Shown: positions 41,500-53,135, numbered from the stretch's first letter. The stretch: DNA of 64,000 nucleotides from Hyphomicrobium sp. CS1GBMeth3 (GCF_900117455.1 NZ_FPHO01000003.1:992001-1056000), one strand, 5' to 3'. Numbers and translations are program-made. The notes: generated from the sequence alone by a model not told the origin.

Positions 41500-44253
41500 A
41501 TGCAGGAAACCGACGTCTCGATCCCTTCCGACGCCTTTCATGCGCGCCCAGCCGAGAACGTCTTGGCCGAGATGCGGTCCGATCCGGACGGATTGACGTC
41601 TGAAGAAGCAAAACGCCGTCTGCAGTACCACGGCCGCAACGAGTTGCCCGCCACGCCGCCGCGCCATCCGCTATGGCGCCTCCTGGCGCAGTTCCACAAT
41701 GCGTTGATCTATTTCCTCCTCGCGGGCGCCCTCGCGGCCTGGGTACTCGGTCACTATCTGGACGCTAGCGTTATCGTGGCAGTGGTCCTCGTCAACGCCG
41801 TCGTCGGCTTCATCCAGGAAGGAAAGGCCGAGAACGCGCTCGCAGCCATCCGGCGCATGATCTCGCCGCACACGCACGTACTGCGCAATGGCGAGCGTGT
41901 CAGCATCCCCGTCGCCGAGCTGGTCCCAGGCGATGTCACCCTGCTCGAAGCCGGCGACCGCGTGCCCGCGGATGTTCGCCTTCTTCGGGCCCGTGGCATG
42001 CTGATCGAGGAAGCCATCCTGACCGGCGAATCCGTTGCCTCCGAGAAACACGAATCGCCCGTGCCCGTCGCAGCCGCGCTTGGCGATCGAAGCTCGATGG
42101 CATTCTCCGGCACCATGGTCGCATCCGGTCAGGGTGCCGGAGTTGTCGTCGCGACAGGCCTTGCGACCGAGATTGGCCATGTCAGCCGCCTACTCGGTGA
42201 GGTCCAGCAACTGACCACACCACTGCTGCGGCAGATCAACGACTTTGGCCGCCGGTTCACTTGGATCGCCATCTGCACCGCCGCGCTTCTGTTTACCTTT
42301 GCGGTCCTCGTGCGAAGCTACCAATGGGATGAAGCCCTGATCGCGGTGGTCGCACTCACCGTGGGCGCCGTCCCCGAAGGACTACCCGCCGTCATCACCA
42401 TCACGCTCGCCATCGGCGTGCAGCGCATGGCTGCGCGCAACGCTATCATCCGACGCCTGCCCGCCGTGGAGACGCTCGGCGCCACGTCCGTGATCTGTTC
42501 CGATAAAACAGGAACCCTGACGCGCAACGAGATGACGGCGCGTCGCATCGTTGTCCCTCATGGCGAGATCCTTGTCAGCGGTGCTGGCTACGAGCCGAAA
42601 GGCGAGCTGATAAACCCATCCGGCTCTGACGACGCGGCCAGCCGGCTGGCTGCCACGTCGCTTGCCCGCGCCGCCCTGCTCTGCAACGACGCCCATCTCC
42701 ACGAGAAGCCGAGCGGCTGGGCCGTCAACGGTGACCCGATGGAGGGCGCACTCGTTACGCTGGCCTTGAAGGCAGGTTTAGACGCCAGTGACGTGCGCAC
42801 GACTTGGCCGCGGCTCGAGGAGATTCCATTCGACGCACAGCACCGCTTCATGGCCACGCTCCACCGCGTGCCGGATGACGAAGGCAACGTCATTTTCGTG
42901 AAGGGCGCGCCGGAGCGCGTGCTCGAGATGTGCGCCTTGCAGGACTGCGGGCATCACACTCAGGCACTCGACATGGCCTACTGGACCGAGCGCATTGCGG
43001 CCGCCGCCTCGAACGGCGAACGGGTGCTGGGTTTCGCCATGAAGACCCCGGATGGAAACGATGAGTGCCTGACATTCTCGGACGTCGAAAGCGGGCTCGT
43101 ATTCTTAGGCATCGTCGGCTTCATCGATCCGCCACGCCCGGAAGTCGTCGAGGCCATCGCCGAGTGCAACTCGGCCGGCATCCGCGTGAAAATGATTACC
43201 GGCGATCATGCTGCAACGGCGGCAGCCATCGCGCGCCAGCTCGGTCTCGGCGAAGCCCCGCGTGTGCTTACGGGCCACGATCTCGACACGCTTTCCGACG
43301 ACGCTCTGCGCGAAGCCGTCAGCGACACCGCCGTATTCGCGCGCACGAGCCCCGAGCACAAGCTGCGTATCGTCCGCGCCTTGCAAGCCAACGGCCACAT
43401 CGTCGCCATGACCGGAGATGGCGTGAACGACGCGCCAGCCCTGAAGCAGGCCGACGTTGGCATCGCCATGGGCCACAAAGGCACGGAGGCCGCCAAGGAA
43501 GCCTCCGAAATAGTGCTGCTGGACGACAACTTCGCCTCGATCGTGGCAGCCGTGCACGAGGGACGCACGGTCTACGACAACATTCAAAAGGTAACGTCCT
43601 GGACGCTACCGACGAACGGCGGCGAAGCGCTAACCGTCGTCGCGGCGATCCTCTTCGGATTCACGATGCCGATGACTCCGGTGGAAATCCTATGGATCAA
43701 CTTGATCACCAGCATCACGCTCGGCCTCGCGCTTGCATTCGAGCCACCAGAGAAGAACGTGATGCGTCGCCCTCCGCGCAAGGCCGATGCCGGGCTGCTT
43801 ACGCCGTTCCTCGTTTGGCGCGTCGTGTTCGTGTCGCTGATATTCGTCGCTTGCGCGCTCGGCATCTTCTTCTATGCACTTGGCCGCGGCTTGAGCCTAG
43901 ATCTTGCCCGCACCATGGTCGTCAACACGATCGTCGTGCTCGAGATTTTCTACCTATTCAACGTGCGCTATCTCCACATGACATCGATCACATGGCGGGG
44001 CGCACTCGGCACACCTCCCGTTTTCCTCGCCATTGGAACGGTTGTCATCGCGCAAATCGCCTTCACCTACGCACCTATCATGCATGAATTGTTCGCGACC
44101 GAACCTGTCAGCTTCGCCGACGGCTTGCTAATCGTGGCGGTCGGTGTCATTGCGATGATCGTTCTCGAGGCAGAGAAGCACCTGATGCGCCGCCTCGAAA
44201 TCCTGAAGGTCTATCCGGAGCACCCTCGGAACGCGTCAGCACACACGACGTGA
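41500..44253 (+). CDS. Type II cation-transporting P-type ATPase
   Basis: A 917-residue P-type ATPase of the SERCA/PMA-like type II group. It begins with the cation-ATPase N domain (GLTSEEAKRRLQYHGRNELP). Motifs seen are AILTGES, GAVPEGLPAVITITLAIG in the fourth membrane helix, the phosphorylation site CSDKTGTLTRNE with D335, and [20 protein letters not shown]. About ten membrane helices are present. PEGLP and lack of heavy-metal domains point to Ca, Mg or Na/H rather than copper. No regulator is adjacent. Confidence 0.9.
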   Translation: MQETDVSIPSDAFHARPAENVLAEMRSDPDGLTSEEAKRRLQYHGRNELPATPPRHPLWRLLAQFHNALIYFLLAGALAAWVLGHYLDASVIVAVVLVNAVVGFIQEGKAENALAAIRRMISPHTHVLRNGERVSIPVAELVPGDVTLLEAGDRVPADVRLLRARGMLIEEAILTGESVASEKHESPVPVAAALGDRSSMAFSGTMVASGQGAGVVVATGLATEIGHVSRLLGEVQQLTTPLLRQINDFGRRFTWIAICTAALLFTFAVLVRSYQWDEALIAVVALTVGAVPEGLPAVITITLAIGVQRMAARNAIIRRLPAVETLGATSVICSDKTGTLTRNEMTARRIVVPHGEILVSGAGYEPKGELINPSGSDDAASRLAATSLARAALLCNDAHLHEKPSGWAVNGDPMEGALVTLALKAGLDASDVRTTWPRLEEIPFDAQHRFMATLHRVPDDEGNVIFVKGAPERVLEMCALQDCGHHTQALDMAYWTERIAAAASNGERVLGFAMKTPDGNDECLTFSDVESGLVFLGIVGFIDPPRPEVVEAIAECNSAGIRVKMITGDHAATAAAIARQLGLGEAPRVLTGHDLDTLSDDALREAVSDTAVFARTSPEHKLRIVRALQANGHIVAMTGDGVNDAPALKQADVGIAMGHKGTEAAKEASEIVLLDDNFASIVAAVHEGRTVYDNIQKVTSWTLPTNGGEALTVVAAILFGFTMPMTPVEILWINLITSITLGLALAFEPPEKNVMRRPPRKADAGLLTPFLVWRVVFVSLIFVACALGIFFYALGRGLSLDLARTMVVNTIVVLEIFYLFNVRYLHMTSITWRGALGTPPVFLAIGTVVIAQIAFTYAPIMHELFATEPVSFADGLLIVAVGVIAMIVLEAEKHLMRRLEILKVYPEHPRNASAHTT

Positions 44254-44292
44254 AGGGTTGCGAGCTGAGCCTTCCGTACCAACGGCGCCCCA

Positions 44293-44757
44293 TCAGTCCT
44301 TATTTTTCAGCATGAAGGCAACGCGCGTGAAGGCGGCCATCAGATCCGTCTTCACGTCGGGGAGCAAGCCAACCCGATCGATCGCGATCGACATGCAGTT
44401 GAGCCAGGCATCGCGCGCCTCGGCATCGATCTCGACGTGAGCGTGCATCTCGCACACGTTCGAATGGCCGTATTTCTCGATGTACAGCCTCGGCCCGCCG
44501 AGAAAGCCCGAGAGAAAATTGAACTGCTCGACGCGCGAATGCGCCACTCCGTGCCCACGCAGATGTAGGGCGTGGAGGACCTGGCCTTCCGGCTCGAATT
44601 CGACGATGTCATAAAACATCTCGACGAGCTTCCGTACGCCACCCTCGCCGCCCACGCGCTGATAGAGCAGCGGCGCGCCGTCGGGACCGCGCCGTTCGGA
44701 TTGCACCGCTCGCCCGTAGCGATCATCAGCCGCGACTCGAGAACGAAGCGCATCCAT
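44293..44757 (-). CDS. Group II truncated haemoglobin
   Basis: A 154-residue globin. Group II signatures are LYQRVGGEGGVRKLVEMFYD, FLSGFLGGPRLYIEKYGH and RDAWLNCMSIAID; the proximal His lies in NVCEMHAHVEI. These proteins bind O2, NO or sulfide and are linked to stress tolerance. ATG 44757 is used because the longer frame adds only five residues. The C-terminal end is complete. A possible regulatory half-site is at 44797-44805. Confidence 0.87.
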   Translation of the reverse strand: MDALRSRVAADDRYGRAVQSERRGPDGAPLLYQRVGGEGGVRKLVEMFYDIVEFEPEGQVLHALHLRGHGVAHSRVEQFNFLSGFLGGPRLYIEKYGHSNVCEMHAHVEIDAEARDAWLNCMSIAIDRVGLLPDVKTDLMAAFTRVAFMLKNKD

Positions 44758-44796
44758 GGCGACTCTCCGCAATCAGGCGGATGAGACACCGCCAAT

Positions 44797-44805
44797 AAGA
44801 TGCAT
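44797..44805 (-). promoter_or_regulatory. Possible NsrR-type half site
   Basis: AAGATGCAT at 44797-44805 equals one half of the NsrR consensus (AAGATGCAT followed by its complement). It lies 40 bases upstream of the truncated haemoglobin start. A second half is not clear, so this is a weak call. Confidence 0.25.
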
Positions 44806-44870
44806 ATTGTTTGAATGTTTTAAAACACGCACCATGGAAGATCAACGCCGTTACATTGCGACATGCGGAA

Positions 44871-45365
44871 TTAGACCGGCCTGTCCTCGCGGAAGCGGCC
44901 GAAGCTGCGCGGCTCCCCGTCTCCGAACAGCATGACCTCGTAGACCTCAGGCGTGCCGCCTTCCATGCCCGGCGAACCGATCGGCATGCCGGGCACAGCA
45001 AGGCCACGCCCTTTGGGCTTCTCTGCGAGGAGACGCTGGATGGCCACCGCCGGAACGTGCCCCTCGATGACGTAATCGCCGATCTCACCAGTGTGGCAGG
45101 AGCCCAATTCCGCGGGCACGCCGAGCCGCGTCTTGACCGCCTTCATGTTCGGCGCCTCATGGACCGTCACGGTGAAGCCATGGGCTTGAAGATGCTCGAC
45201 CCAATAATGGCAGCACGCGCAATTGGGATCGCGAAAGACCATCATCGGCGGCAGAGTCTCATCGAAGGCTCGCGCACGCACCGAGATAACCGACACGAGA
45301 AGCGCTGGCCCAGCCGCAAGCCACCCCAGAACATGACGGCGATCAGGCCTCGTGGGGTTTTCCAT
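44871..45365 (-). CDS. DUF411 metal-binding protein (exported)
   Basis: A 164-residue exported protein with a Tat-like start (RPDRRHVLGWLAAGPALL). The thioredoxin-like DUF411 core has the metal motif FRDPNCACCHYWVEHLQAHG, then VPAELGSCHTGEIGDYVIEGHVP and IGSPGMEGG. DUF411 proteins are linked to copper resistance. It lies next to csoR and copA, which supports a periplasmic copper-binding role. The csoR stop is 38 bases upstream of its start. Confidence 0.88.
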   Translation of the reverse strand: MENPTRPDRRHVLGWLAAGPALLVSVISVRARAFDETLPPMMVFRDPNCACCHYWVEHLQAHGFTVTVHEAPNMKAVKTRLGVPAELGSCHTGEIGDYVIEGHVPAVAIQRLLAEKPKGRGLAVPGMPIGSPGMEGGTPEVYEVMLFGDGEPRSFGRFREDRPV

Positions 45366-45403
45366 CTCACATCTCCATCAGCCGGACCGTCGCAACATAC
45401 GCC

Positions 45404-45679
45404 TCAGCGCGCACCCCGCGCCAGAACCTGCATCAATTCATCAATCTTCTGTTTCTGATCGGCCTCGTCTCCACTCGCCACGGCATGCGCGACGCAATGG
45501 GAGATGTGAGCGCGGAGCACATCTTCCTCGACACGCCGAAGCGCCGCCTGCACAGCGGCGATCTGCGTCACGATATCGATGCAGTAGCGATCCTCCTCGA
45601 TCATCCGCGCGAGCCCGCGCACCTGCCCCTCGATGCGCGATAGGCGTTTCAGACGGGAGGTTTTTGCGTTCTTCATCAT
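45404..45679 (-). CDS. csoR: CsoR-family copper-sensing repressor
   Basis: A 91-residue all-helical metal sensor. It begins MMKNAKTSRLKRLSRIEGQV, with the family RIEGQVRGL. The metal ligands C33, H58 and C62 are in place (DRYCIDI, RAHISHC), the C-H-C set of Cu(I)-sensing CsoR rather than the Ni/Co set of RcnR or the FrmR type. It is divergent from copA across the operator palindrome; Cu(I) binding should release the DNA and derepress both. ATG 45676 one codon inside is equally possible. Confidence 0.87.
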   Translation of the reverse strand: MMKNAKTSRLKRLSRIEGQVRGLARMIEEDRYCIDIVTQIAAVQAALRRVEEDVLRAHISHCVAHAVASGDEADQKQKIDELMQVLARGAR

Positions 45680-45687
45680 GCTTGACA

Positions 45688-45735
45688 GATACCCTATGGG
45701 GGTATATCTGTCAAGATATACCCCCATAGGGTATC
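45688..45735. promoter_or_regulatory. CsoR operator region: perfect 48-bp palindrome
   Basis: Two 22-base arms, 45688-45709 and 45714-45735, are exact reverse complements across the spacer GTCA. Each arm contains TACCCTATGGGGGTATA or its complement, the A/T-flanked G/C-tract pattern of CsoR sites. The palindrome begins eight bases before the csoR start and ends 45 bases before copA, so two CsoR tetramers could control both promoters. Confidence 0.8.
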
Positions 45736-45780
45736 CAAGGGAAGCCCACGCGGCGGGATTGAGTCCGAGGAGTAGCGGCT

Positions 45781-48168
<2,388 letters not shown>

Positions 48169-48208
48169 TCGCCTCCGTCCGACTTTTCTTTTGCATCATG
48201 GAGCACGC

Positions 48209-48577
48209 ATGAAGCGGTCATTCGCACTGTCTCTTCCCGCCTTGGCGCTGATGACGACCCTAGCTTGGGCTCACAATCACGACCATCACCACGACGATCA
48301 TGGAACGGCGACGAGCGAGAAGAGCGAAGCCACCAAGGCCTTCGAGGAGGCGAACGCACGCATGCACGAGGGCATGACCGCCACATTGAGCGGCGACCCC
48401 GACGTCGACTTCATGCGCGGCATGATCCCTCACCACCAAGGCGCCATCGACATGGCCGAGATCGTTCTGAAGTACGGGAAAGATCCGGAAACGCGCAAGC
48501 TCGCCGAGGAAATCATCGAGGCGCAGACGGCCGAGATCGCCTTCATGAAGGACTGGCTCGCCAAGCGCGGCCAATAA
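48209..48577 (+). CDS. DUF305 (CopM-like) exported protein
   Basis: A 122-residue product with a signal peptide (MKRSFALSLPALALMTTLAWA) and a His-rich mature start (HNHDHHHDDH). The DUF305 motif FMRGMIPHHQGAIDMAEIVL is intact, and Met/His residues suggest copper binding, as in CopM. It follows copA after 40 bases and is probably co-transcribed, acting in the periplasm on exported copper. Confidence 0.88.
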   Translation: MKRSFALSLPALALMTTLAWAHNHDHHHDDHGTATSEKSEATKAFEEANARMHEGMTATLSGDPDVDFMRGMIPHHQGAIDMAEIVLKYGKDPETRKLAEEIIEAQTAEIAFMKDWLAKRGQ

Positions 48578-48590
48578 TCTGGATCAGGAC

Positions 48591-48623
48591 AGCTCGTGGA
48601 TCGTACGATGCGATCCACGAGCT
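48591..48623 (+). terminator. Strong hairpin after the copper operon
   Basis: AGCTCGTGGATCG (48591-48603) pairs perfectly with CGATCCACGAGCT (48611-48623), loop TACGATG, 14 bases after the DUF305 stop. No U-tract follows, so it may protect the 3' end or act as a Rho-dependent or weak terminator. A second perfect 10-bp hairpin lies at 48737-48766 (CGAAACCCGG and CCGGGTTTCG). Confidence 0.5.
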
Positions 48624-48789
48624 GAAAGGCGCCCATGCCTGCCCGCTGTCAGACCCGCAGGGCCACAATCGCGCCGGATCCTAGCCGACACCCGAAGCCA
48701 TAGCCCCTTGGTGGACGCCGTGTTCACGCAGTCGCCCGAAACCCGGAAGTTGCCTGCCGGGTTTCGAGGCAGCTCTTAGTGTCCAAGAA

Positions 48790-49086
48790 TTAGTACTGCT
48801 TCGGACACCAGGATTCCGTGGCTGACTTGCATGACACGGGGAAGGCCTTCGCCATTTTCTCCGCTGCAGCCCACTCGTCCTCGTCAATGGCGTTGTTCAC
48901 GTCTTCATCCATCGCCGTAAAGGTGGGCGCCGGATCGAGGTTCAGCTTCGACACGTTCTTTTCCCACTCCGTGCGGCTGATCCGGCCGTTGCCATCGGTG
49001 TCGAGCGTCGCGAAATGTCCCGCCCAATCCGCCATCGCAACGGAAGGCATGAGCGCCACCGCAGCCACGATCAGAACTTTCCTCAT
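48790..49086 (-). CDS. Exported EF-hand calcium-binding protein
   Basis: A 98-residue product with a signal peptide (MRKVLIVAAVALMPSVAMA). Two EF-hand loops are seen: DTDGNGRISRTEW and DEDVNNAIDEDEW, the second with fewer usual ligands. The C-terminus carries two cysteines (VSCKS, SWCPKQY) that may pair. It is convergent with the copper genes. A calcium-binding periplasmic role is inferred; regulation by copper is not indicated. Confidence 0.83.
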   Translation of the reverse strand: MRKVLIVAAVALMPSVAMADWAGHFATLDTDGNGRISRTEWEKNVSKLNLDPAPTFTAMDEDVNNAIDEDEWAAAEKMAKAFPVSCKSATESWCPKQY

Positions 49087-49350
49087 CGTTTTCTCCCAAT
49101 ATGTTAATTGCTCGGTGCCCTTGCCGGGCCCTCCAAGCCGCAGACGTTCATCCGCTGGCCCACGATTGAGCGCGTGACTGCGACATTTTCACAAGGTCAA
49201 GGCAGGCAAAGTTCGCCAGGACATCTTGCAGGATACGCACTGATCAATCGGCAAGAGGAGTTTGTCATCGCGTTATCGTGGCCTTGGTCAGGCGGGCACT
49301 TGCGCCTATATGCCGGCCACCGCAGTCCCCACCCTGAAGGAGCCCCAGCC

Positions 49351-50340
49351 ATGAAAACGCGCACCCTTGGCCCGAAGGGCCCGGAAGTTTCCGCCCTGGC
49401 GCTCGGCTGCATGGGCATGTCGGATTTTTACGGCGCCCGCGATGACGCGGAATCGATCGCCACCATTCATCGCGCGCTTGAACTCGGCATTACCTTCCTC
49501 GACACCGCCGACATGTACGGCCCTCACACCAACGAGGAACTCGTCGGACGTGCCCTCAAGGGAAAGCGCGACCGCGTCTTTCTCGCGACCAAGTTCGGTA
49601 TCGTGCGCGACCCGAACGATCCGACTGTTCGCGGCATCAGCGGCCGTCCGGACTATGTGCGTAAGGCGATTGACGGCAGCCTCTCCCGTCTCGGGATCGA
49701 TCACATCGACCTCTACTACCAACACCGCGTCGACCCCGAGACTCCGATCGAGGAGACGGTGGGTGCCATGGCGGGGCTCGTGAAAGCAGGCAAGGTGCGC
49801 TTCCTCGGCCTGAGCGAAGCCTCCCCCGAAACAATCGCCCGCGCACATAAAGTGCACCCCATCACTGCGGTCCAGACCGAGTACTCGCTGTGGACGCGCG
49901 ATCCCGAGGATGGCGTGCTCGATACCTGCGCCAAGCTCGGCATCGGCTTCGTCGCCTATAGCCCGCTCGGTCGCGGCTTCCTGACCGGCGCCATCAAGAG
50001 CCCAAACGATTTTGCCCCCGACGATTACCGCCGCACGAGCCCGCGTTTCCAAGGCGCGAACTTGGAGAAGAACCTCGCCCTAGTGGACAAGGTGCGCGAG
50101 ATCGCGGCGAGCAAGGGCGTAAGCCCGTCCGAGCTGGCGCTGGCTTGGCTGCTCGCCCAACGCGATTTCGTCGTGCCGCTCTTCGGCACCAAGCGACGCA
50201 AGTACCTCGAGCAGAATGCCAACGCCGCCAACATCGCGCTTTTGACCCAAGAGCTGGCTGCGATCGAAGCCGCATTTCCGAAAGGCGTGGCATCCGGCAC
50301 CCGCTACCCCGAAGCCATGATGAGCGCCGTCAACGGCTAG
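49351..50340 (+). CDS. Aldo/keto reductase
   Basis: A 329-residue TIM-barrel NADPH oxidoreductase. The catalytic set is visible: DTADMYG (Asp and Tyr), Lys in FLATKFG, and His in [15 protein letters not shown]. The C-terminal cofactor part has [14 protein letters not shown]. It starts [23 protein letters not shown], matching the AKR13-like/YhdN-type subgroup. ATG 49351 follows GAAGGAG. The substrate is not assignable. Confidence 0.9.
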   Translation: MKTRTLGPKGPEVSALALGCMGMSDFYGARDDAESIATIHRALELGITFLDTADMYGPHTNEELVGRALKGKRDRVFLATKFGIVRDPNDPTVRGISGRPDYVRKAIDGSLSRLGIDHIDLYYQHRVDPETPIEETVGAMAGLVKAGKVRFLGLSEASPETIARAHKVHPITAVQTEYSLWTRDPEDGVLDTCAKLGIGFVAYSPLGRGFLTGAIKSPNDFAPDDYRRTSPRFQGANLEKNLALVDKVREIAASKGVSPSELALAWLLAQRDFVVPLFGTKRRKYLEQNANAANIALLTQELAAIEAAFPKGVASGTRYPEAMMSAVNG

Positions 50341-50436
50341 CCGGCCTGCCGTCACGAAAAGAAGCACGGACGGACGCCCGGGTTGTAGGACGTCCTCCAC
50401 ACGACAAATGCTGTTGACGGCCGGCTCAAAAACAGA

Positions 50437-50451
50437 GAACATAACAGGAAC
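50437..50451. promoter_or_regulatory. LexA (SOS) box upstream of the DUF2130 gene
   Basis: GAAC-ATAACAG-GAAC at 50437-50451 is an exact match to the direct-repeat GAAC-N7-GAAC site used by LexA in alphaproteobacteria. It overlaps where a -10 would lie for the TTGACG at 50414-50419. The downstream gene starts at 50575. Chance occurrence of such a short motif remains possible. Confidence 0.5.
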
Positions 50452-50574
50452 AAATTCATTCGCGTCCCAGGCGGCCGTTGCACCTCGCGCCGCTGCGGGT
50501 GAGCGTTTCTTTGCGCCGAGTCGGATGAAGCGAAGCTTCGTCCACCGAGCCGAAATCAGGAGTGAATGCACGGC

Positions 50575-51852
50575 ATGACTGAGCCCACCATCAAATGTCC
50601 GAGCTGCAGCACCGAGATCAAGCTGACCGAGTCCCTCGCCGCACCTCTGATCGAGGTGACGCGCAAGAAGTACGAAGACGCGCTCTCGCGCAAAGACGCC
50701 GAAATGGCCAAGCGCGAAAGCATGCTGAAGAACGACCAGGCCGCTTTGGCCAAGGAACGCGCCTCGATCGCCGATGCGATTGCCGCACAGGTCGCCGCCG
50801 AGCGCGAGCATATTGCCGCCGAAGAGCGGAAAAAGGCCAAGCTGCTTGCGGCCACCGAGATCGATCAGAAGAACAAGCAGCTCTTGGATCTGCAGGATGT
50901 TTTGGCCGAGCGTGACGCAAAGCTCGCCGAGGCACAGAAGACGCAGGCAGACCTCATCCGCAAGCAGCGCGAGCTCGACGACGCCAAACGCGAGATGGAT
51001 CTCACCATCGAGAAGAAGGTGCAGGAATCCCTCGCCGTAGTGCGCAACAAGGCGCGCCAGGAGGCGGAGGAGGCCTTGAAGCTGCGTGTGCTCGAGAAGG
51101 AGGAGCAGATCTCCTCCATGCAGCGCCAGATCGAAGATTTGAAGCGCAAGGCCGAGCAGGGCTCGCAGCAGCTGCAGGGCGAGGCGCTCGAGCTCGAGCT
51201 CGAGAAGACGCTGAGCATGAAATTCCCGCGCGACGTCATCGAGCCTGTGCCGAAAGGTGAATTCGGCGGCGACGTTCTCCAGCGCGTGATGGGCCCGCTC
51301 GACCAGTCGTGCGGCACCATCCTCTGGGAATCGAAGCGCACCAAGAACTGGAGCGACGGCTGGCTCGCAAAGTTGAGGGGCGATCAGCGCGCCGCCAAGG
51401 CGGAGATCGCACTGCTCGTCTCGAATGCTTTGCCGAAAGACGTCGTTGCCTTCGATTTCATAGACGGCGTCTGGGTGGTTGAGGCGCGCTGCGCAATTCC
51501 CGTTGCGATCGCCCTGCGCCAATCGCTGATCGAGCTCGCCGGAGCACGCCACGCCCGTGAAGGGCAGGAGACGAAGATGGAGCTGGTTTACGATTACCTG
51601 ACCGGCCCGCGCTTCCGCCATCGCGTGGAAGCCATCGTCGAGAAATTTTCCGATATGCAGGCGGACCTGGAGCGCGAGCGCAAGGCCATGACCCGCCTGT
51701 GGGCCAAGCGAGAGGCGCAGATCAAGGGCGTGATCGAGGCAACTGTCGGCATGTACGGCGACGTCCAGGGCATTGCCGGCAAGGCGCTCGACGAGATCGA
51801 CGCCCTGACACTGCCAATGCTCGAGGCGAGCACGCTCGAAGGCGTCGACTGA
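50575..51852 (+). CDS. DUF2130 coiled-coil protein
   Basis: A 425-residue protein (MTEPTIKCPSCSTEIKLTES start; an ATG three codons earlier at 50566 is also possible). The N-terminus has a CPSC zinc-ribbon-like pair. A long charged coiled coil spans about residues 30-205, and the C-terminal DUF2130 domain follows (GEFGGDVLQRV, GTILWESKRTKNWSDGWLAKL, VYDYLTGPRFRHRVEAI). The WESKRTKNW region recalls nuclease-like folds. No function is established. The SOS-type box upstream suggests a link to DNA damage. Confidence 0.82.
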   Translation: MTEPTIKCPSCSTEIKLTESLAAPLIEVTRKKYEDALSRKDAEMAKRESMLKNDQAALAKERASIADAIAAQVAAEREHIAAEERKKAKLLAATEIDQKNKQLLDLQDVLAERDAKLAEAQKTQADLIRKQRELDDAKREMDLTIEKKVQESLAVVRNKARQEAEEALKLRVLEKEEQISSMQRQIEDLKRKAEQGSQQLQGEALELELEKTLSMKFPRDVIEPVPKGEFGGDVLQRVMGPLDQSCGTILWESKRTKNWSDGWLAKLRGDQRAAKAEIALLVSNALPKDVVAFDFIDGVWVVEARCAIPVAIALRQSLIELAGARHAREGQETKMELVYDYLTGPRFRHRVEAIVEKFSDMQADLERERKAMTRLWAKREAQIKGVIEATVGMYGDVQGIAGKALDEIDALTLPMLEASTLEGVD

Positions 51853-51986
51853 TGAGGCACCGCCACAGGCCGCAAGCCTGCTGAACTCTAAAGTAAGACT
51901 TTGTCGAGCCCCGGGGTTGCGCCCGGGGCGAGTGGGGCTCACATTCAAGGCACGCACGAAGCGCTTCACAGCCGCGGAAGATCTCG

Positions 51987-52265
51987 ATGAATCTCGGAAA
52001 ACCGATTGCAGCTGCACTTGCACTCGCGACGCTGGCCGCCGTACCAGCCGACGTCTTTGCCGGCGGAAAGCACAAATATGCCCGCGAGCGCCAAGCCACA
52101 CGCGATTGCACGCCCTACAATGGGCCCTTCGGCTACTATGGCAATCCGTGGTGTGATGGTGGGTACAAATTCGCCGAGGACTATCCTCCGGGCGCAAGCC
52201 CCCACCACGACGTCTTTGATCTTCCCCAGGTCCGCCGTCTCGAACGCCGCTTGCGCCGGGATTGA
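51987..52265 (+). CDS. Small exported hypothetical protein
   Basis: A 92-residue product with a signal peptide (MNLGKPIAAALALATLAAVP, cleavage near VFAGG). The mature part is Tyr/Gly-rich with two cysteines (TRDCTPYNG, NPWCDGGYK) and a basic end RRLERRLRRD. Unknown function; it resembles other small envelope proteins of the group. Next gene after 144 bases is also exported. Confidence 0.6.
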   Translation: MNLGKPIAAALALATLAAVPADVFAGGKHKYARERQATRDCTPYNGPFGYYGNPWCDGGYKFAEDYPPGASPHHDVFDLPQVRRLERRLRRD

Positions 52266-52409
52266 GCGACGGATTTTCCGCACCCCCACGTTCTCATGAT
52301 CGGCGCGGTCATAGCGCTGCCGGCGTCATCACGACGTAAAGCGGCAGCTGCCATGATCACGTCACCATTGGGTGAATCTTGGGTTCGCTCGACCCAACGA
52401 GGAGTGATC

Positions 52410-53024
52410 ATGAGAAAGATAAGGTTGATCAGCGCCATTGCCGGCCTGACGATGCTCGGGGCAGCTGCGGCTCAGGCGGCTCCCGGCTTTTCCACCGCCA
52501 ACGTGAACATCCGGACCGGCCCCGATATCGATTTCCCAAGCGTCGGCGTCATTCCCGAAGGTGACGACATCGACATTCGGGGCTGCTTGCGCGACGAGTC
52601 CTGGTGTGACGTTATTTGGGCTGGTAACCGCGGTTGGGTCTTCAGCGAGTACCTCGCGTTCGAGCAGCGCGGTGGCGGCGGCTATGTCGCTCTTCCCGAC
52701 GTTGGCCCTGCCGCTTTCGCCATCCCGATTGTAGCCTTCGCCGCACGCGAGTACTGGGACCGCCACTACGTCGGCCGTCCTTGGTACAAGGATCGTTCGC
52801 GCTGGTATACGCACAAGGTTCGCCCGCGCGTTGGCTGGCGCGCACCGCCTCCAGGCAAGCGCAACCCCGGCTGGTGGCGCAAGGATTACCGCGCTCCCTC
52901 GGGCTTCCGCGCTCCGCCGTCGGATTTCCGCAATTGGAAGCGTCCGAACCGCGACCGGCGCGACGATCGTCGTGACGACCGACGCGATGACCGTCGAGAT
53001 CACCGCGGCCACGACCACCGCTGA
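52410..53024 (+). CDS. Exported SH3-domain protein with Arg/Asp-rich tail
   Basis: A 204-residue product with a signal peptide (MRKIRLISAIAGLTMLGAAA) and a bacterial SH3 domain at about 24-90 (VNIRTGPDIDFPSVGVIPEG, WCDVIWAGNRGWVFSEYL). The rest is aromatic and basic, ending in a low-complexity repeat of RRDD units. SH3b domains often bind cell wall. ATG 52410 follows ACGAGGAGTG. The tail is encoded by near-tandem CGTCGTGACGAC-like repeats. Confidence 0.82.
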   Translation: MRKIRLISAIAGLTMLGAAAAQAAPGFSTANVNIRTGPDIDFPSVGVIPEGDDIDIRGCLRDESWCDVIWAGNRGWVFSEYLAFEQRGGGGYVALPDVGPAAFAIPIVAFAAREYWDRHYVGRPWYKDRSRWYTHKVRPRVGWRAPPPGKRNPGWWRKDYRAPSGFRAPPSDFRNWKRPNRDRRDDRRDDRRDDRRDHRGHDHR

Positions 53025-53030
53025 CAATCG

Positions 53031-53061
53031 AAAGCCCCGGCGCAACCCGCCGGGGCTTTTT
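53031..53061 (+). terminator. Rho-independent terminator
   Basis: AAAGCCCCGGCG (53031-53042) pairs perfectly with CGCCGGGGCTTT (53048-53059) across CAACC, followed by two more Ts (five in a row in total), seven bases after the SH3-gene stop codon. Confidence 0.88.
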
Positions 53062-53135
53062 CATATGACGAATTGCGCCATTCGCCCTGCCCCGCCGCTC
53101 CTCTAATATCCCGGAAACGACGGGGGATGCTGGTC

